Origin: Martinezella rhizogenes
GTDB lineage: Bacteria > Pseudomonadota > Alphaproteobacteria > Rhizobiales > Rhizobiaceae
DNA length: 64,000 bases
NCBI RefSeq assembly: GCF_000799715.1
Contig: NZ_JUHG01000014.1
Span: 248,001-312,000, forward strand
Reading direction: 5' to 3'
Positions 26,177 to 35,096 of this stretch are shown here, piece after piece (the first letter of the stretch is position 1; the number at the start of each line of letters is the position of its first letter). The position numbers and the translations under genes were made by a program. A model generated the notes under the pieces. The model saw only the letters and a list, made by a program, of their open reading frames with translations. It searched no databases and had not been told where the DNA came from.

Positions 26177-27374
26177 ACTGCTCGGCGATCAATGCCGCCA
26201 GTCGTGCCGCCACCTCGTCCTTGTCGAGATCAGGCCATTGCTCCACGCCGTCATGGCGGATGAGTTTTACGCGGTTACGCGTGCCGCCCATGATGCCGGT
26301 AGAAGGCGAGACATCGTTGGCGACGATGATGTCGGCGCCCTTACGTTCCAGTTTAGCCTTGGCGTTGCTCTCCACATCCTGCGTTTCCGCGGCAAAGCCG
26401 ATGACGAGCTTCGGCCGCTGCGTGTGATGTCCCACGGTCTTCAGGATGTCGGGATTTTCGGTGAGCGCCAACGTCGGGATGGATTCGCCCGGATGCTTCT
26501 TGATTTTCTGGTCGGAGGCGGAAGCGACTTTCCAGTCGGCAACGGCGGCGACCATCACGGCGATATCGGCCGGAAGGGCTGAGAGCACGGCATCGCGCAT
26601 CTCGTCCGCCCGCTCGACATGGACGACGTGCATGCCCGTTGGATCGGGAATCGTGACAGGGCCGGAAACGAGGGTGACATCGGCGCCAAGGGCCGCCAGC
26701 GCCGAGGCGATGGCATGGCCCTGCCGGCCCGACGAGCGGTTGGCGATATAGCGCACCGGGTCGATCGGCTCATGCGTTGGACCGGAGGTGACCACGGCTT
26801 TGCGGCCGGCAAGTGGCCTTGCACCATTATCCAGCCGCATCTCGACGGCCGCGACGATCTCCAGCGGCTCGGCCATGCGGCCAGCGCCGGCCTCCTTGCT
26901 TTCCGCCATCTCGCCGACCATCGGGCCGACAAAGCGGATGCCGTCGCCCCGCAATATCTCGACATTGCGCTTCGTTGCCGCATGCACCCACATTTTCGGG
27001 TTCATCGCGGGCGCCACAAGCACGGGCCGGTCGGTGGCGAGCAATATGGTCGAGGCAAGATCGTCCGCCAGCCCATTCGCCATCTTCGCCAGCAGATCGG
27101 CGGTCGCCGGCGCGATCAACACCAGGTCGCAGTCGCGTGCCAGCCTGATATGGCCGACATCCTGCTCGTCCTGCCGTGAGAATAGGTCGGTGAAGACATG
27201 GTCGGCCGCCAGCGCGCCGACGGCAAGCGGCGTGACGAATTGCTGGGCGCCTTCGGTCATGACCGGACGGACAGCAGCGCCGCGCTCGCGCAGCCGCCGG
27301 ATGAGGTCGAGGCTCTTATAGGCCGCGATACCACCGGAAATGATCAGAAGAATGCGTTTTCCCGCGAGAACCAT
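26163..27374 (-). CDS. coaBC: Bifunctional phosphopantothenoylcysteine decarboxylase/phosphopantothenate-cysteine ligase
   Basis: The 403-residue enzyme carries two steps of coenzyme A synthesis. The N-terminal FMN decarboxylase (1-180) shows GGIAAYKSLDLIRRL, APATADLLAKMANGLADDL and PAMNPKMW near residue 122. The C-terminal CTP-dependent ligase shows VTSGPTHEPIDPVRYIANRSSGRQGHAIA and AAVADWKV. In the active-site lid (GEMAESKEAGAGRM, 154-166) the cysteine known from the E. coli enzyme, Cys158, appears to be Ser159. The start and length are otherwise normal. Confidence 0.95.
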   Translation of the reverse strand: MVLAGKRILLIISGGIAAYKSLDLIRRLRERGAAVRPVMTEGAQQFVTPLAVGALAADHVFTDLFSRQDEQDVGHIRLARDCDLVLIAPATADLLAKMANGLADDLASTILLATDRPVLVAPAMNPKMWVHAATKRNVEILRGDGIRFVGPMVGEMAESKEAGAGRMAEPLEIVAAVEMRLDNGARPLAGRKAVVTSGPTHEPIDPVRYIANRSSGRQGHAIASALAALGADVTLVSGPVTIPDPTGMHVVHVERADEMRDAVLSALPADIAVMVAAVADWKVASASDQKIKKHPGESIPTLALTENPDILKTVGHHTQRPKLVIGFAAETQDVESNAKAKLERKGADIIVANDVSPSTGIMGGTRNRVKLIRHDGVEQWPDLDKDEVAARLAALIAEQFRQG

Positions 27375-27441
27375 GACCCGAACCCGTCGCTTGTTTTTAT
27401 GGCTGTGAGCCTAAGCCTTTGGCGCACAATAGGCAATCGCC

Positions 27442-27481
27442 GGCGCGACGATCCGCTTGCTTGGGCAGGGATCGTCGCGCC
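27442..27481. repeat. 13-bp perfect inverted repeat downstream of the SDR gene
   Basis: GGCGCGACGATCC at 27442-27454 pairs with its complement at 27469-27481 around a 14-base loop. It lies just after the SDR stop and may terminate that transcript, though no T-run follows. Confidence 0.55.
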
Positions 27482-27491
27482 ACAAAAGCGG

Positions 27492-28256
27492 TCAGGTCCG
27501 GGTGATCGACACGCCGCCATCGACCAGCGAGGCCGTGCCGGTGACAAAGCTCGCATCATCGGAGGCGAGGTAGAGGACCGAGTGGGCAATTTCTTCGGGG
27601 CGGGAGACTCGCTTCAGCGCATGCAGATTGGTCACGAAAGCCTGCTTGTCGGGTGTGTCGTTCATCTCGCGATACATGTCCGTGTCGACCGCGCCCGGCA
27701 GTATGGCATTGACACGCACATTCTGCGGGCCGAATTCGGCAGCGAGTGTCTGTGTCAGTCCGATCAGGCCGGATTTGCTGGCGGCGTAGGCAGCAACGCC
27801 TGGGAAGCCTACGGTGTGGCCGACGAAGGTCGAGGTGAAGACGACCGAGCCACCACCGTGCTTGATCATTTCACCGATCTGATGCTTGGCGGCCAGGAAC
27901 GATGCGGTGAGGTTGATCGCCAGTGCTTCGGCAAAGCCTGCCTCTGAAACCTCGGTGCTGGGGCCGGCTTCACCGAGCGTGCCGGCATTGTTGAAGGCGA
28001 TGTCGAGCCTGCCGTAGCGCTCGACCGCAAGCGCGACCAGCGCCTTGTGATAATCTTCCGAGCGGACATCGCCGGCCAATGCGGCTGCGTCACCGCCGGC
28101 GGCCTTGATATCCGCGACAAGGCTTTCCAGTTCGGCTCCACGGCGAGCGCCGACGATAACTTTGGCGCCTTCAGCGGCGAAGAGCTTTGCGGTGGCGCGG
28201 CCGATGCCGGAGCTGGCGCCGGTGACGATTGCGACTTTTCCATTCAAGCGGCTCAT
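27492..28256 (-). CDS. SDR family oxidoreductase
   Basis: The 254-residue classical short-chain dehydrogenase has the cofactor motif TGASSGIGRATA at residues 12-23, NNAGTLGE near residue 89, the catalytic Tyr and Lys in YAASKSGL near residue 156, and PGAVDTDM near residue 186. It oxidises or reduces an unknown alcohol or ketone with NAD(P). The gene is divergent from a LysR regulator 121 bases away that probably controls it. A strong inverted repeat follows its stop. Confidence 0.92.
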   Translation of the reverse strand: MSRLNGKVAIVTGASSGIGRATAKLFAAEGAKVIVGARRGAELESLVADIKAAGGDAAALAGDVRSEDYHKALVALAVERYGRLDIAFNNAGTLGEAGPSTEVSEAGFAEALAINLTASFLAAKHQIGEMIKHGGGSVVFTSTFVGHTVGFPGVAAYAASKSGLIGLTQTLAAEFGPQNVRVNAILPGAVDTDMYREMNDTPDKQAFVTNLHALKRVSRPEEIAHSVLYLASDDASFVTGTASLVDGGVSITRT

Positions 28257-28377
28257 TGTCTTATCTCCTATGGGTGAGGACGTGTTCGTTGTTTCGTCCG
28301 ATGCACGGAAGATGGTCTTTTTCGATCGTTCGGATTAGTCTTCAAATCATGGAACTCGAATTCGGGATTGCCGAACG

Positions 28378-29283
28378 ATGCTCAAGATTGAAGGACTTAC
28401 CGCTTTTGTAGCGATTGCCGAAGCGGGATCGATCAGCGAGGCCGCGCGCCGCCTGCGCCTGTCGAAATCCGTGGTCAGCGAGCGGCTGGCGGAGATGGAG
28501 AAGACGCTGGGTGCGACGCTGCTGCATCGCACGACGCGTAAGCTGACGCTGACGGAGGACGGCCTCGTATTTCTAGAGCGGGCGACGCGGATCGTGCGTG
28601 AGGTACGCGAGGCCGCGGCCGACCTCGCCGAACGGCGTGGCACGCTGGCCGGACCGCTGCGGATCGCTGCGCCCGTCACCTTCGGCCGCATGCATCTCGG
28701 CCCGGCGCTCTATCCCTTCCTGGCCGCCCATCCCGAGATCGAACTGACGCTTGATCTCGATGACCGCCGGGTGGATGCTGCTTCCGATGGATACGACGCG
28801 ATCATCCGTCATGGGCTGATTGCCGATTCCCGTCTCGTCGCCTGGCCGCTAGCCCGCAGCCGCCGGCTTCTCGTCGCTTCGCCTGGCTATCTGAGGCAAT
28901 ACGGCATGCCTGCCTCGCCATCCGATCTCGAGAACCACAGGGGAATCTTCTATACCAATCGCGGTGTCGCCGATTGGCGTTTCCAGGGGCTGGAGGGTGC
29001 CGTCGTCGTCAGGGGGAAGCTGGCGCTCGGCATCAACAATGGCGATGTCTCCCGCGATGCGGCGATCGCGGGGCTGGGCATCGCGCTACTGCCGGCCTTC
29101 ATCGCCGGTCCGTCCGTCAACGAGGGGCTGCTTGTCGAAATCGATGTCGGCTACCGGCCGGAACCCGAATTCGTCTTCATGGCGCATCCGGAGGGTCGCA
29201 ATCCCTCCGCAAAGCTGCGCGCCATCGCCGATCACCTGAAAAAGGCATTCGGCGATCCACCCTATTGGGACCTTGTTGGATAG
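28378..29283 (+). CDS. LysR family transcriptional regulator
   Basis: The 301-residue protein has the LysR helix-turn-helix (LKIEGLTAFVAIAEAGSISEAARRLRLSKSVVSERLAEMEKTLG) and an effector domain of the CrgA-like group that includes DGYDAIIRHG. It is divergent from the SDR gene, its likely target, and ends directly next to the convergent LysR gene at 29284. Confidence 0.92.
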   Translation: MLKIEGLTAFVAIAEAGSISEAARRLRLSKSVVSERLAEMEKTLGATLLHRTTRKLTLTEDGLVFLERATRIVREVREAAADLAERRGTLAGPLRIAAPVTFGRMHLGPALYPFLAAHPEIELTLDLDDRRVDAASDGYDAIIRHGLIADSRLVAWPLARSRRLLVASPGYLRQYGMPASPSDLENHRGIFYTNRGVADWRFQGLEGAVVVRGKLALGINNGDVSRDAAIAGLGIALLPAFIAGPSVNEGLLVEIDVGYRPEPEFVFMAHPEGRNPSAKLRAIADHLKKAFGDPPYWDLVG

Positions 29284-30159
29284 TCAGGCGATTAGGCTCA
29301 TCAGATTGGCCGCGACCGGCGAGCGTTGCGCCTTCAGCACCGCGAGCCCGAGTCGTGCCACCAGCGGCGGTCCATCGATCGGGCGGTAGGTCACGCCATC
29401 GAGCTTGATCTGGGCGATCGATGCGGGAACGATGGAGACGCCGAGATTGGCGGCAACGAGATTGACGACCGAGGGGATCTGCGGCGCTTCCTGCGTCACC
29501 AAGAGCTCGAAGCCGGCGTCGCGGCAGGCGGCGGCGATATCGTCATAGAGGCTCAGCCCCACCATGCGCGGGAAGAGGATGAAGGGCTCGTGCGCAAGCG
29601 CTGCGATCGGCACGCGGTCCTTCGCGGCGAGGGGGTGATGGGCGGGCAGGGCGATCAGCATCGGCTCGTCGTCGAAGCGCTTGAGGCGGACATTGCGCGG
29701 ATCTTCCAGGCCGGGACGGATGAAGGCGGCGTCGATCTCGCCGCGCATCAGCCGCTCTGTCAGCGCATTGGTGTTCATCTCCGTCAGCGACAGGCGCACC
29801 TGCGGCCAGCGGTTACGGAATTCGCGGATGGTCGAGGTGACGATCGTGTTGAAGGCGGAGGACGCGGTAAAGCCGAGCGACAGCCGGCCGATCTCACCGC
29901 GATTGGCGCGCTGGGCGGCAAGCTTTGCCTTCTCCGCCGCATCCACGGCCAGCTTGGCCTCGACGCGAAAAGCCTCGCCCGCCGCCGTCAGCTCCGCCCC
30001 ATGCGGGACACGATGAAACAGCGCCGCGCCCACTTCGTTTTCGAGGTCGCGGATCTGCTGGCTGAGCGGCGGCTGGCCGATGCCAAGCTTGGCGGCGGCG
30101 CGAGTGAAGTTACCTTCCTCCGCCAGCGCCAGAAAATAGCGGATATGACGCAGCTCCAT
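29284..30159 (-). CDS. LysR family transcriptional regulator
   Basis: The 291-residue protein begins MELRHIRYFLALAEEGNFTRAAAKLGIGQPPLSQQIRDLE, the BenM/CatM-like LysR pattern, and ends with the substrate-binding domain (LALPAHHPLA-like IALPAHHPLAAKDRV). ATG 30159 follows GGAGATAACG; an upstream in-frame TTG overlaps that ribosome site. The MFS transporter gene starts 97 bases away on the other strand and is the probable target. The inducer is unknown. Confidence 0.92.
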   Translation of the reverse strand: MELRHIRYFLALAEEGNFTRAAAKLGIGQPPLSQQIRDLENEVGAALFHRVPHGAELTAAGEAFRVEAKLAVDAAEKAKLAAQRANRGEIGRLSLGFTASSAFNTIVTSTIREFRNRWPQVRLSLTEMNTNALTERLMRGEIDAAFIRPGLEDPRNVRLKRFDDEPMLIALPAHHPLAAKDRVPIAALAHEPFILFPRMVGLSLYDDIAAACRDAGFELLVTQEAPQIPSVVNLVAANLGVSIVPASIAQIKLDGVTYRPIDGPPLVARLGLAVLKAQRSPVAANLMSLIA

Positions 30160-30256
30160 CGTTATCTCCAAAACATATTGAAATCGTCTGTTCCATATAT
30201 TGGACTAATGATGTCGGCTTGGCTAGATTTGGGGGTAAGAAAGGTTGTGTGCCCTC

Positions 30257-31540
30257 ATGTCTCGCGCCGTCCAGACGGAAGATCTTGTCATCTCCGAAGT
30301 TCCCTCCCGCCCCGAATTGAAACTTGTCGATACCGAGCCGCATTCCGAGGCCCGGCAATTCCTGACGCGCGGTACGCCCGCATTCAGGCGTGCGACCATC
30401 GCTCTGTTTCTCTCCGGTTTCGCGACATTCTCGCTGCTCTATTGCGTGCAGCCGCTGATGCCGATCTTCGCCGAGGATTTCGGCGTGACGCCGGCGGCAA
30501 GCTCGCTGTCGCTGTCGCTCTCGACCGGTTTTCTCGCCTTTGCGATCTTCTGCGCCGCCGCCGTGTCCGAAAGCCTCGGCCGCCGCAGCCTGATGTTCAT
30601 TTCGCTGCTGGGCGCGGCTCTTTGCACCATTGCCTGCGCCGTTGCGCCAAACTGGCAGACATTGCTGGTGTTCCGTGCGCTGGAAGGATTCCTCCTCGGC
30701 GGCGTGCCTGCGGTCGCCATGACCTATCTCGCCGAAGAGATCGATCCGCGCGGCCTTGGCGGCGCCATGGGCCTCTATATCGCCGGCAACGCCTTCGGTG
30801 GCATGGCCGGCCGCGTGGTCACGGGTACGATCGCCGAACTCTTCACCTGGCGTCCGGCGCTTGCCGCCGTCGGCGTGCTCGGGCTGATCGCCGCCACCGG
30901 CTTCCTGTTCCTGCTGCCGCCGTCACGCAATTTCACCCAGCGCAAGGGCTTCGACGCCGCCTTCCATATCCGGGCCTGGGCCGGCCATTTCCGCAATCCG
31001 GCGCTGCCACTGCTCTTTGCCATCGGCTTCCTGGTTATGGGCTCCTTCGTCACGGTCTATAACTATGCCGGTTTCCGGCTGGTTGCCGATCCCTATGATC
31101 TCAACCAGACTGAACTTGGTCTGATCTTCACCGCCTATCTCTTCGGGATCGTCGCCTCCTGGGCGGCGGGTGTCCTGGGCGATCGCATCGGCCATTTCGT
31201 CGTGCTGCCCGCCGGCGTGCTGGTGACTGCGCTTGGCGCTGCCGTCACGCTCGCCACGCCGCTGCCGCTGGTCATTCTCGGCATCATCCTCGTGACCATC
31301 GGCTTCTTCGTCACCCATTCCGTTGCCAGCGCCCTGGTCGGTCGGCTGGCAAGTGGGGCCAAGGGCCACGCCTCGTCGCTCTATCTGCTGGCTTACTATT
31401 TGGGCTCCAGCATAGCCGGCTCGGTCGGCGGCTATTTCTGGCTTGCCGATGGCTGGTCGGCTGTGGTTGCCTTCATCCTCGCCATGCTGGCCGCCTGCCT
31501 CGTCAGCGCCTTTGCGGTGGCAAGACTGGCTCGCCGGTAG
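30257..31540 (+). CDS. MFS transporter (YnfM-like)
   Basis: The 427-residue protein has a polar N-terminal extension of about 45 residues and then about 12 transmembrane helices. FATFSLLYCVQPLMPIFAEDFGVTPAASSLSLSLSTGFLAFAI and SESLGRRSLMFISLL between helices 2 and 3 are typical of the YnfM/AraJ branch of major facilitator exporters. The substrate is unknown. ATG 30257 is the first ATG; an upstream TTG would add four residues. Divergent from the LysR gene at 29284. Confidence 0.9.
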   Translation: MSRAVQTEDLVISEVPSRPELKLVDTEPHSEARQFLTRGTPAFRRATIALFLSGFATFSLLYCVQPLMPIFAEDFGVTPAASSLSLSLSTGFLAFAIFCAAAVSESLGRRSLMFISLLGAALCTIACAVAPNWQTLLVFRALEGFLLGGVPAVAMTYLAEEIDPRGLGGAMGLYIAGNAFGGMAGRVVTGTIAELFTWRPALAAVGVLGLIAATGFLFLLPPSRNFTQRKGFDAAFHIRAWAGHFRNPALPLLFAIGFLVMGSFVTVYNYAGFRLVADPYDLNQTELGLIFTAYLFGIVASWAAGVLGDRIGHFVVLPAGVLVTALGAAVTLATPLPLVILGIILVTIGFFVTHSVASALVGRLASGAKGHASSLYLLAYYLGSSIAGSVGGYFWLADGWSAVVAFILAMLAACLVSAFAVARLARR

Positions 31541-31563
31541 AGAACAGGGTTTAGAGGTTCACC

Positions 31564-31965
31564 ATGATCCGCATCGATCATCTCGATCATCTGGTGCTGA
31601 CGGTCGCCAGCATCGAGGAAAGCTGCACCTTCTACACTCGCGTCCTCGGCATGGGCGTGGAAACTTTTGGCGAGGGCCGCAAGGCGCTGACCTTCGGCAA
31701 TCAGAAGATCAATCTGCATCGGGCAGGACATGAATTCGAGCCGAAGGCCAAGCGCCCGACGCCGGGGTCCGCCGATCTCTGCTTCATCAGCGAGACGCCG
31801 CTGGATGACGTGATTGCCCACCTGACAGCAGAGAGTGTCGGCATCGAAGAAGGCCCGGTCCATCGCACCGGCGCAACTGGCCCGATCCTCTCGGTCTATT
31901 TCCGCGATCCGGACGATAATCTGATCGAGGTTTCCAATTCCCTCGCTGCAAGCGACGGGCTCTAG
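31564..31965 (+). CDS. VOC family (glyoxalase-like) protein
   Basis: The 133-residue protein is one vicinal-oxygen-chelate domain: IRIDHLDHLVLTVASIEESCTFYTRVLGMGVETF at the N-terminus, INLHRAG mid-protein, and SVYFRDPDDNLIEVSN near the C-terminus. His5 or His8 and Glu in LIEV are likely metal ligands. Members include glyoxalase I, dioxygenases and fosfomycin-resistance enzymes; the substrate is not predictable. It begins 23 bases after the MFS gene and overlaps the end of convergent vapC by four bases. Confidence 0.88.
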   Translation: MIRIDHLDHLVLTVASIEESCTFYTRVLGMGVETFGEGRKALTFGNQKINLHRAGHEFEPKAKRPTPGSADLCFISETPLDDVIAHLTAESVGIEEGPVHRTGATGPILSVYFRDPDDNLIEVSNSLAASDGL

Positions 31966-32357
31966 GCCGTCTCCCAGTCTTCGAAGCGCAAATTTTTGAC
32001 GCGCTGAAATTCCCGCACATTATGCGTTATCAGGATCAGATCGCGGGCCACCGCCTGACCCGCTATGAGTACGTCATAGGCGCCGATCGGTGTGCCGAGG
32101 ATGGCAAGCACCGCCCGAATCTCCCCGGCCTTGCGCGCATCCTCCCTGTCGAAATCCAGTGTCTCGAATTGCAGGGCATCGACACGCGCAAGATTGTCGG
32201 CAACGCGTTGACCTTTATAGGCGCCGTAAAACAACTCGTGCGCAACGATCGCCGGAATGGCGAAATCCTGGGGTTTGTGTTTGCGGATCTCGGCTACGAA
32301 GCCGGAATGGCCCTTCATCACAGCGATGACGGCGTTGCTGTCGAGCAGATATTTCAC
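31962..32357 (-). CDS. vapC: VapC-type PIN domain toxin
   Basis: The 131-residue PIN-domain ribonuclease starts MKYLLDSNAVIAVMKG, with the first catalytic Asp at residue 6. The conserved Glu is in IVAHELFYGAYKG near residue 40, and the later acidic residues are in IGAYDVLIAGQAV near residue 97. VapC toxins cleave tRNA or rRNA when freed from antitoxin. The ATG overlaps the stop of the vapB gene upstream (ATGA), so the two are coupled in a standard vapBC pair. Confidence 0.92.
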   Translation of the reverse strand: MKYLLDSNAVIAVMKGHSGFVAEIRKHKPQDFAIPAIVAHELFYGAYKGQRVADNLARVDALQFETLDFDREDARKAGEIRAVLAILGTPIGAYDVLIAGQAVARDLILITHNVREFQRVKNLRFEDWETA

Positions 32358-32596
32358 TTGAAGATATCCAGCTCGGGGCGCTCTTGCTCGACCGGCTGTT
32401 CAGTCGCCGCCTCGGCAAAATCCTGATCGACGGGACCTGTGACCGCTTCCAGCCAGTCCCAATCCTCGACGATCGGCTCCAGAATGATCGCCTGTCCCTG
32501 CCGCCGAATGCGCACCGCATCCGTATCGAATCGGAATTCCTTCGGCAAACGCACGGCCTGCGAGCGGCCGGACCAGAAGATTTTTGCAGTGTCCAT
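32354..32596 (-). CDS. vapB: VapB-type antitoxin (AbrB-like)
   Basis: The 80-residue protein begins MDTAKIFWSGRSQAVRLPKEFRF, the swapped-hairpin AbrB/SpoVT DNA-binding pattern of VapB antitoxins, and has an acidic C-terminus that would bind VapC. ATG 32596 has an AAAAGGAGCT ribosome site; an earlier in-frame start would add nine residues. It overlaps vapC by four bases. Such proteins usually repress their own promoter together with the toxin. Confidence 0.9.
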   Translation of the reverse strand: MDTAKIFWSGRSQAVRLPKEFRFDTDAVRIRRQGQAIILEPIVEDWDWLEAVTGPVDQDFAEAATEQPVEQERPELDIFK

Positions 32597-32663
32597 GCCA
32601 TAGCTCCTTTTGAGATATAGCATTGATATATAGCAATTGGGCGATCATTTCAATATGACGTTT

Positions 32664-33347
32664 CTATCGCCCCGACTTCACCGCCAGCCAGATGACATGC
32701 CGCGCGCCGCTCTTGCCGTTGGCGCGGGTGTTGATCTCTTCGGCGGTAAAGCCGGTGTCGCGCAGCCGCCGGGTGAAATCCCGGTCGGGGCCGGATGACC
32801 AGACAGCAAGGATGCCGCCGGGGCGCAGCGCGTCGTGGGCGGCCTTCAGGCCCTTGAAGTCGTAGAGGCCGTCATTGGCCTCGTGGGTAATGCCATCGGG
32901 GCCGTTGTCAACATCGAGCAGAATAGCGTCGTAGGCTGCCTTGCTGGCACGGATGAGCGGACGGACATCGCCCTCGTGGATGGCGACGCGGGGATCGTCG
33001 AGGCAATTGTCGAAGACTGCGGCCATCGGCCCGCGTGCCCAGGCGACGACAGCCGGAACCAGCTCCGCAACGGTGACCTTGGCATCCCCGCCCAATTCAC
33101 CAAGGGCGGCACGCAGGGTAAAGCCCATGCCGAGGCCGCCGATCAGGATATGCGGTGCGGCTCGGCCTTGGATTTTTTCGCAGGAAAGCGTGGCAAGCGC
33201 CCGCTCCGAGCCACTGAGACGACTGTTCATCAGCTCGTTGGAGCCGAGCATGATCGAAAACTCCTGGCCGCGCTGCTTCAGGCGCAGCTCACCGCCGCCA
33301 TTGGGAATTTTCGCGGTATCAAGCAGGGTCCAGGGGATCACGGGCAA
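32664..33347 (-). CDS. Spermidine synthase-like methyltransferase-fold protein
   Basis: The 227-residue protein has a Rossmann-type core resembling spermine/spermidine synthases: HILIGGLGMGFTLRAALGELG (the nucleotide-binding glycine loop, about 67-87), VTVAELVPAVVAWARG, DPRVAIHEGDVRPLI, and YDAILLDVDNGPDG near residue 140. The aspartate-rich polyamine site is not conserved, so it is probably not a true spermidine synthase. It lies 64 bases downstream of the urocanase-like gene on the same strand and could be the last gene of that transcript, but no functional link is obvious. Confidence 0.75.
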   Translation of the reverse strand: MPVIPWTLLDTAKIPNGGGELRLKQRGQEFSIMLGSNELMNSRLSGSERALATLSCEKIQGRAAPHILIGGLGMGFTLRAALGELGGDAKVTVAELVPAVVAWARGPMAAVFDNCLDDPRVAIHEGDVRPLIRASKAAYDAILLDVDNGPDGITHEANDGLYDFKGLKAAHDALRPGGILAVWSSGPDRDFTRRLRDTGFTAEEINTRANGKSGARHVIWLAVKSGR

Positions 33348-33411
33348 CTCTCAGAGAGGGGAGGATTTGCCCGCGATCATAGACTGTCGGTGCCAGGAAA
33401 GACAGTCGCCC

Positions 33412-35073
33412 TCATCCGAGACGGATATAGGGCACATCTTTCTTCGCGACTTCATCCAGCGCCTCCTCATAGCCGGCATCGGCATAGCGCATGACGCCGA
33501 GCGCCGTGTCGTTGGTGAGCGCATGGTCGAGCCGCTCGTCGGCCTCGAGGGTGCCGTCGGCAACGACGGTGACGCCGCAGCTGGTCATATAGCCGGCATA
33601 GCCGCCGCCGCCGGAATGGACGACGACCAGATCGGCCATCGACGAGCACAGCATCATGGCGTCGATCAGCGGCCAGTCGGCGATGGCGTCGGAGCCATCC
33701 TTCATCCGCTCGGTCATGATGTTCGGATGCGCCATGGCGCCGGCGTCGAGATGGTCACGCGAGAAGGCGACCGGTCCCTTGAGTTCGCCGCTTGCCACCA
33801 GCTCGTTGACCCGGCGCGCGAGGTCCGTGCGTTCGCCGTGCCCGAGCCAGGCGATGCGCGCCGGCAGGCCCTCGAAGGGCACATGCTCGCGGGCAAGCCT
33901 GATCCAGTTGGTGATGATCTTGTTGTCCGGGAACATTTCGAGCAGCAGATCGTCGATGCGGGCGATATCGCTTTCCTCGCCCGACAGCGCCATCCAGCGG
34001 AAGGGGCCGATGGCACGGGCGAACAGAGGCCTGAGATAGGCTTCGGTGAAGATCGGGATATCGAAGGCATTGGCGACGCCGCCTTCCTTCGCCTGGGTGC
34101 GGATCAGATTGCCATTGTCGAAGACTTCAGAGCCTTGTCTCTGGAAATCCAGCATGGCTTTGACATGCTCGACGATCGAGGCGCGGCTCGCGGTCATCAA
34201 CTGGCCCTGGCCGTCATCGCGCAGGTCCTTGACCTGGGCAAGGCTCATGCCCTTCGGCACATAGCCGTAGACCAGATCATGCGCCGAGGTCTGGTCGGTG
34301 ACGATATCGGGCACGATGCCGCGCCGGGCGATTTCCGGATAGATCTCCGCCGCATTGCCGACGAGGCCGACCGAGAGCGCCCGCTTTTCCTTCACAGCCG
34401 CGTCGATCATCGCCAGCGCCGCATCGAGGTTTGGCGCGATTTCCTGGAGATAGCCGATCTCCTGACGCTTTTTCGCTCGCTCCGCATCGATATCGACGCA
34501 GAGGATAGCGGCCCCCGCCATGCGGCCCGCCAGCGGCTGTGCGCCGCCCATGCCGCCGAGACCGGCGGTCAGCACGAAACGGCCAAGGAGGTCGCCGCCG
34601 AAGCGGCGCTCGGCGATGCGCATGAAAATCTCATAGGTGCCCTGGATGACGCCCTGGCTGCCGATATATTGCCAGGCGCCGGCCGTCAGCCCGCCCCAGC
34701 AGATCAGGCCCTTGCGCTGCAGCTCGTAAAAGACTTCCGCCTTTGCCCATTGCCCGACGATGTTGCAATTGGCCATGATCACCAGCGGCGCCTTCGCATG
34801 GGTGCGAACGAGGCCGATCGGCTTGCCGGACTGGATCAGCAGCGTCTGATCCTCTTCCATCTCGGTCAACGCCTTGACGATGCCTTTGTGTGCCGCCCAG
34901 TTGCGCGCCGCCTTGCCGAGCGCTGCATAGACAATGAGATTGTCCGGGTCCTCGCCGACGGAGAGCACGTTTTCCAGCAGCCGCAGCAGCGCTTCCTGCC
35001 GCCAGCCCTTGGCGCGCAGCACCGGGCCGCCCGGAATGGGGAATTTCGGATGACGTGGATTGGCTTTCGGCAT
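33412..35073 (-). CDS. Urocanase-family enzyme, probable thiourocanate hydratase
   Basis: The 553-residue protein is clearly of the HutU family, with YIGSQGVIQGTYE at 136-148, the NAD-binding GLGGMGGAQP at 171-180 and SRDHLDAGAMAHPN near 438-451. However, the ARICW motif of true urocanases reads ARIAW at 405-409, so the expected essential cysteine (Cys410 of the Pseudomonas enzyme) is Ala408. The PNRETE-like substrate stretch reads PNIMTE. With a desulfurase-like DUF917 gene and hydantoin-processing genes next to it, the best fit is hydration of thiourocanate in ergothioneine breakdown. A standard HutU cannot be excluded without assay, but hutI and hutG are absent here. Confidence 0.8.
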   Translation of the reverse strand: MPKANPRHPKFPIPGGPVLRAKGWRQEALLRLLENVLSVGEDPDNLIVYAALGKAARNWAAHKGIVKALTEMEEDQTLLIQSGKPIGLVRTHAKAPLVIMANCNIVGQWAKAEVFYELQRKGLICWGGLTAGAWQYIGSQGVIQGTYEIFMRIAERRFGGDLLGRFVLTAGLGGMGGAQPLAGRMAGAAILCVDIDAERAKKRQEIGYLQEIAPNLDAALAMIDAAVKEKRALSVGLVGNAAEIYPEIARRGIVPDIVTDQTSAHDLVYGYVPKGMSLAQVKDLRDDGQGQLMTASRASIVEHVKAMLDFQRQGSEVFDNGNLIRTQAKEGGVANAFDIPIFTEAYLRPLFARAIGPFRWMALSGEESDIARIDDLLLEMFPDNKIITNWIRLAREHVPFEGLPARIAWLGHGERTDLARRVNELVASGELKGPVAFSRDHLDAGAMAHPNIMTERMKDGSDAIADWPLIDAMMLCSSMADLVVVHSGGGGYAGYMTSCGVTVVADGTLEADERLDHALTNDTALGVMRYADAGYEEALDEVAKKDVPYIRLG

Positions 35074-35096
35074 GGAATTCCCTTCCCTGATTATTG

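Noticed and set aside
29326..31062. A 578-codon plus-strand open frame crossing a LysR and an MFS gene
   Set aside because: It covers two recognised genes in wrong frames and has no domain of its own.
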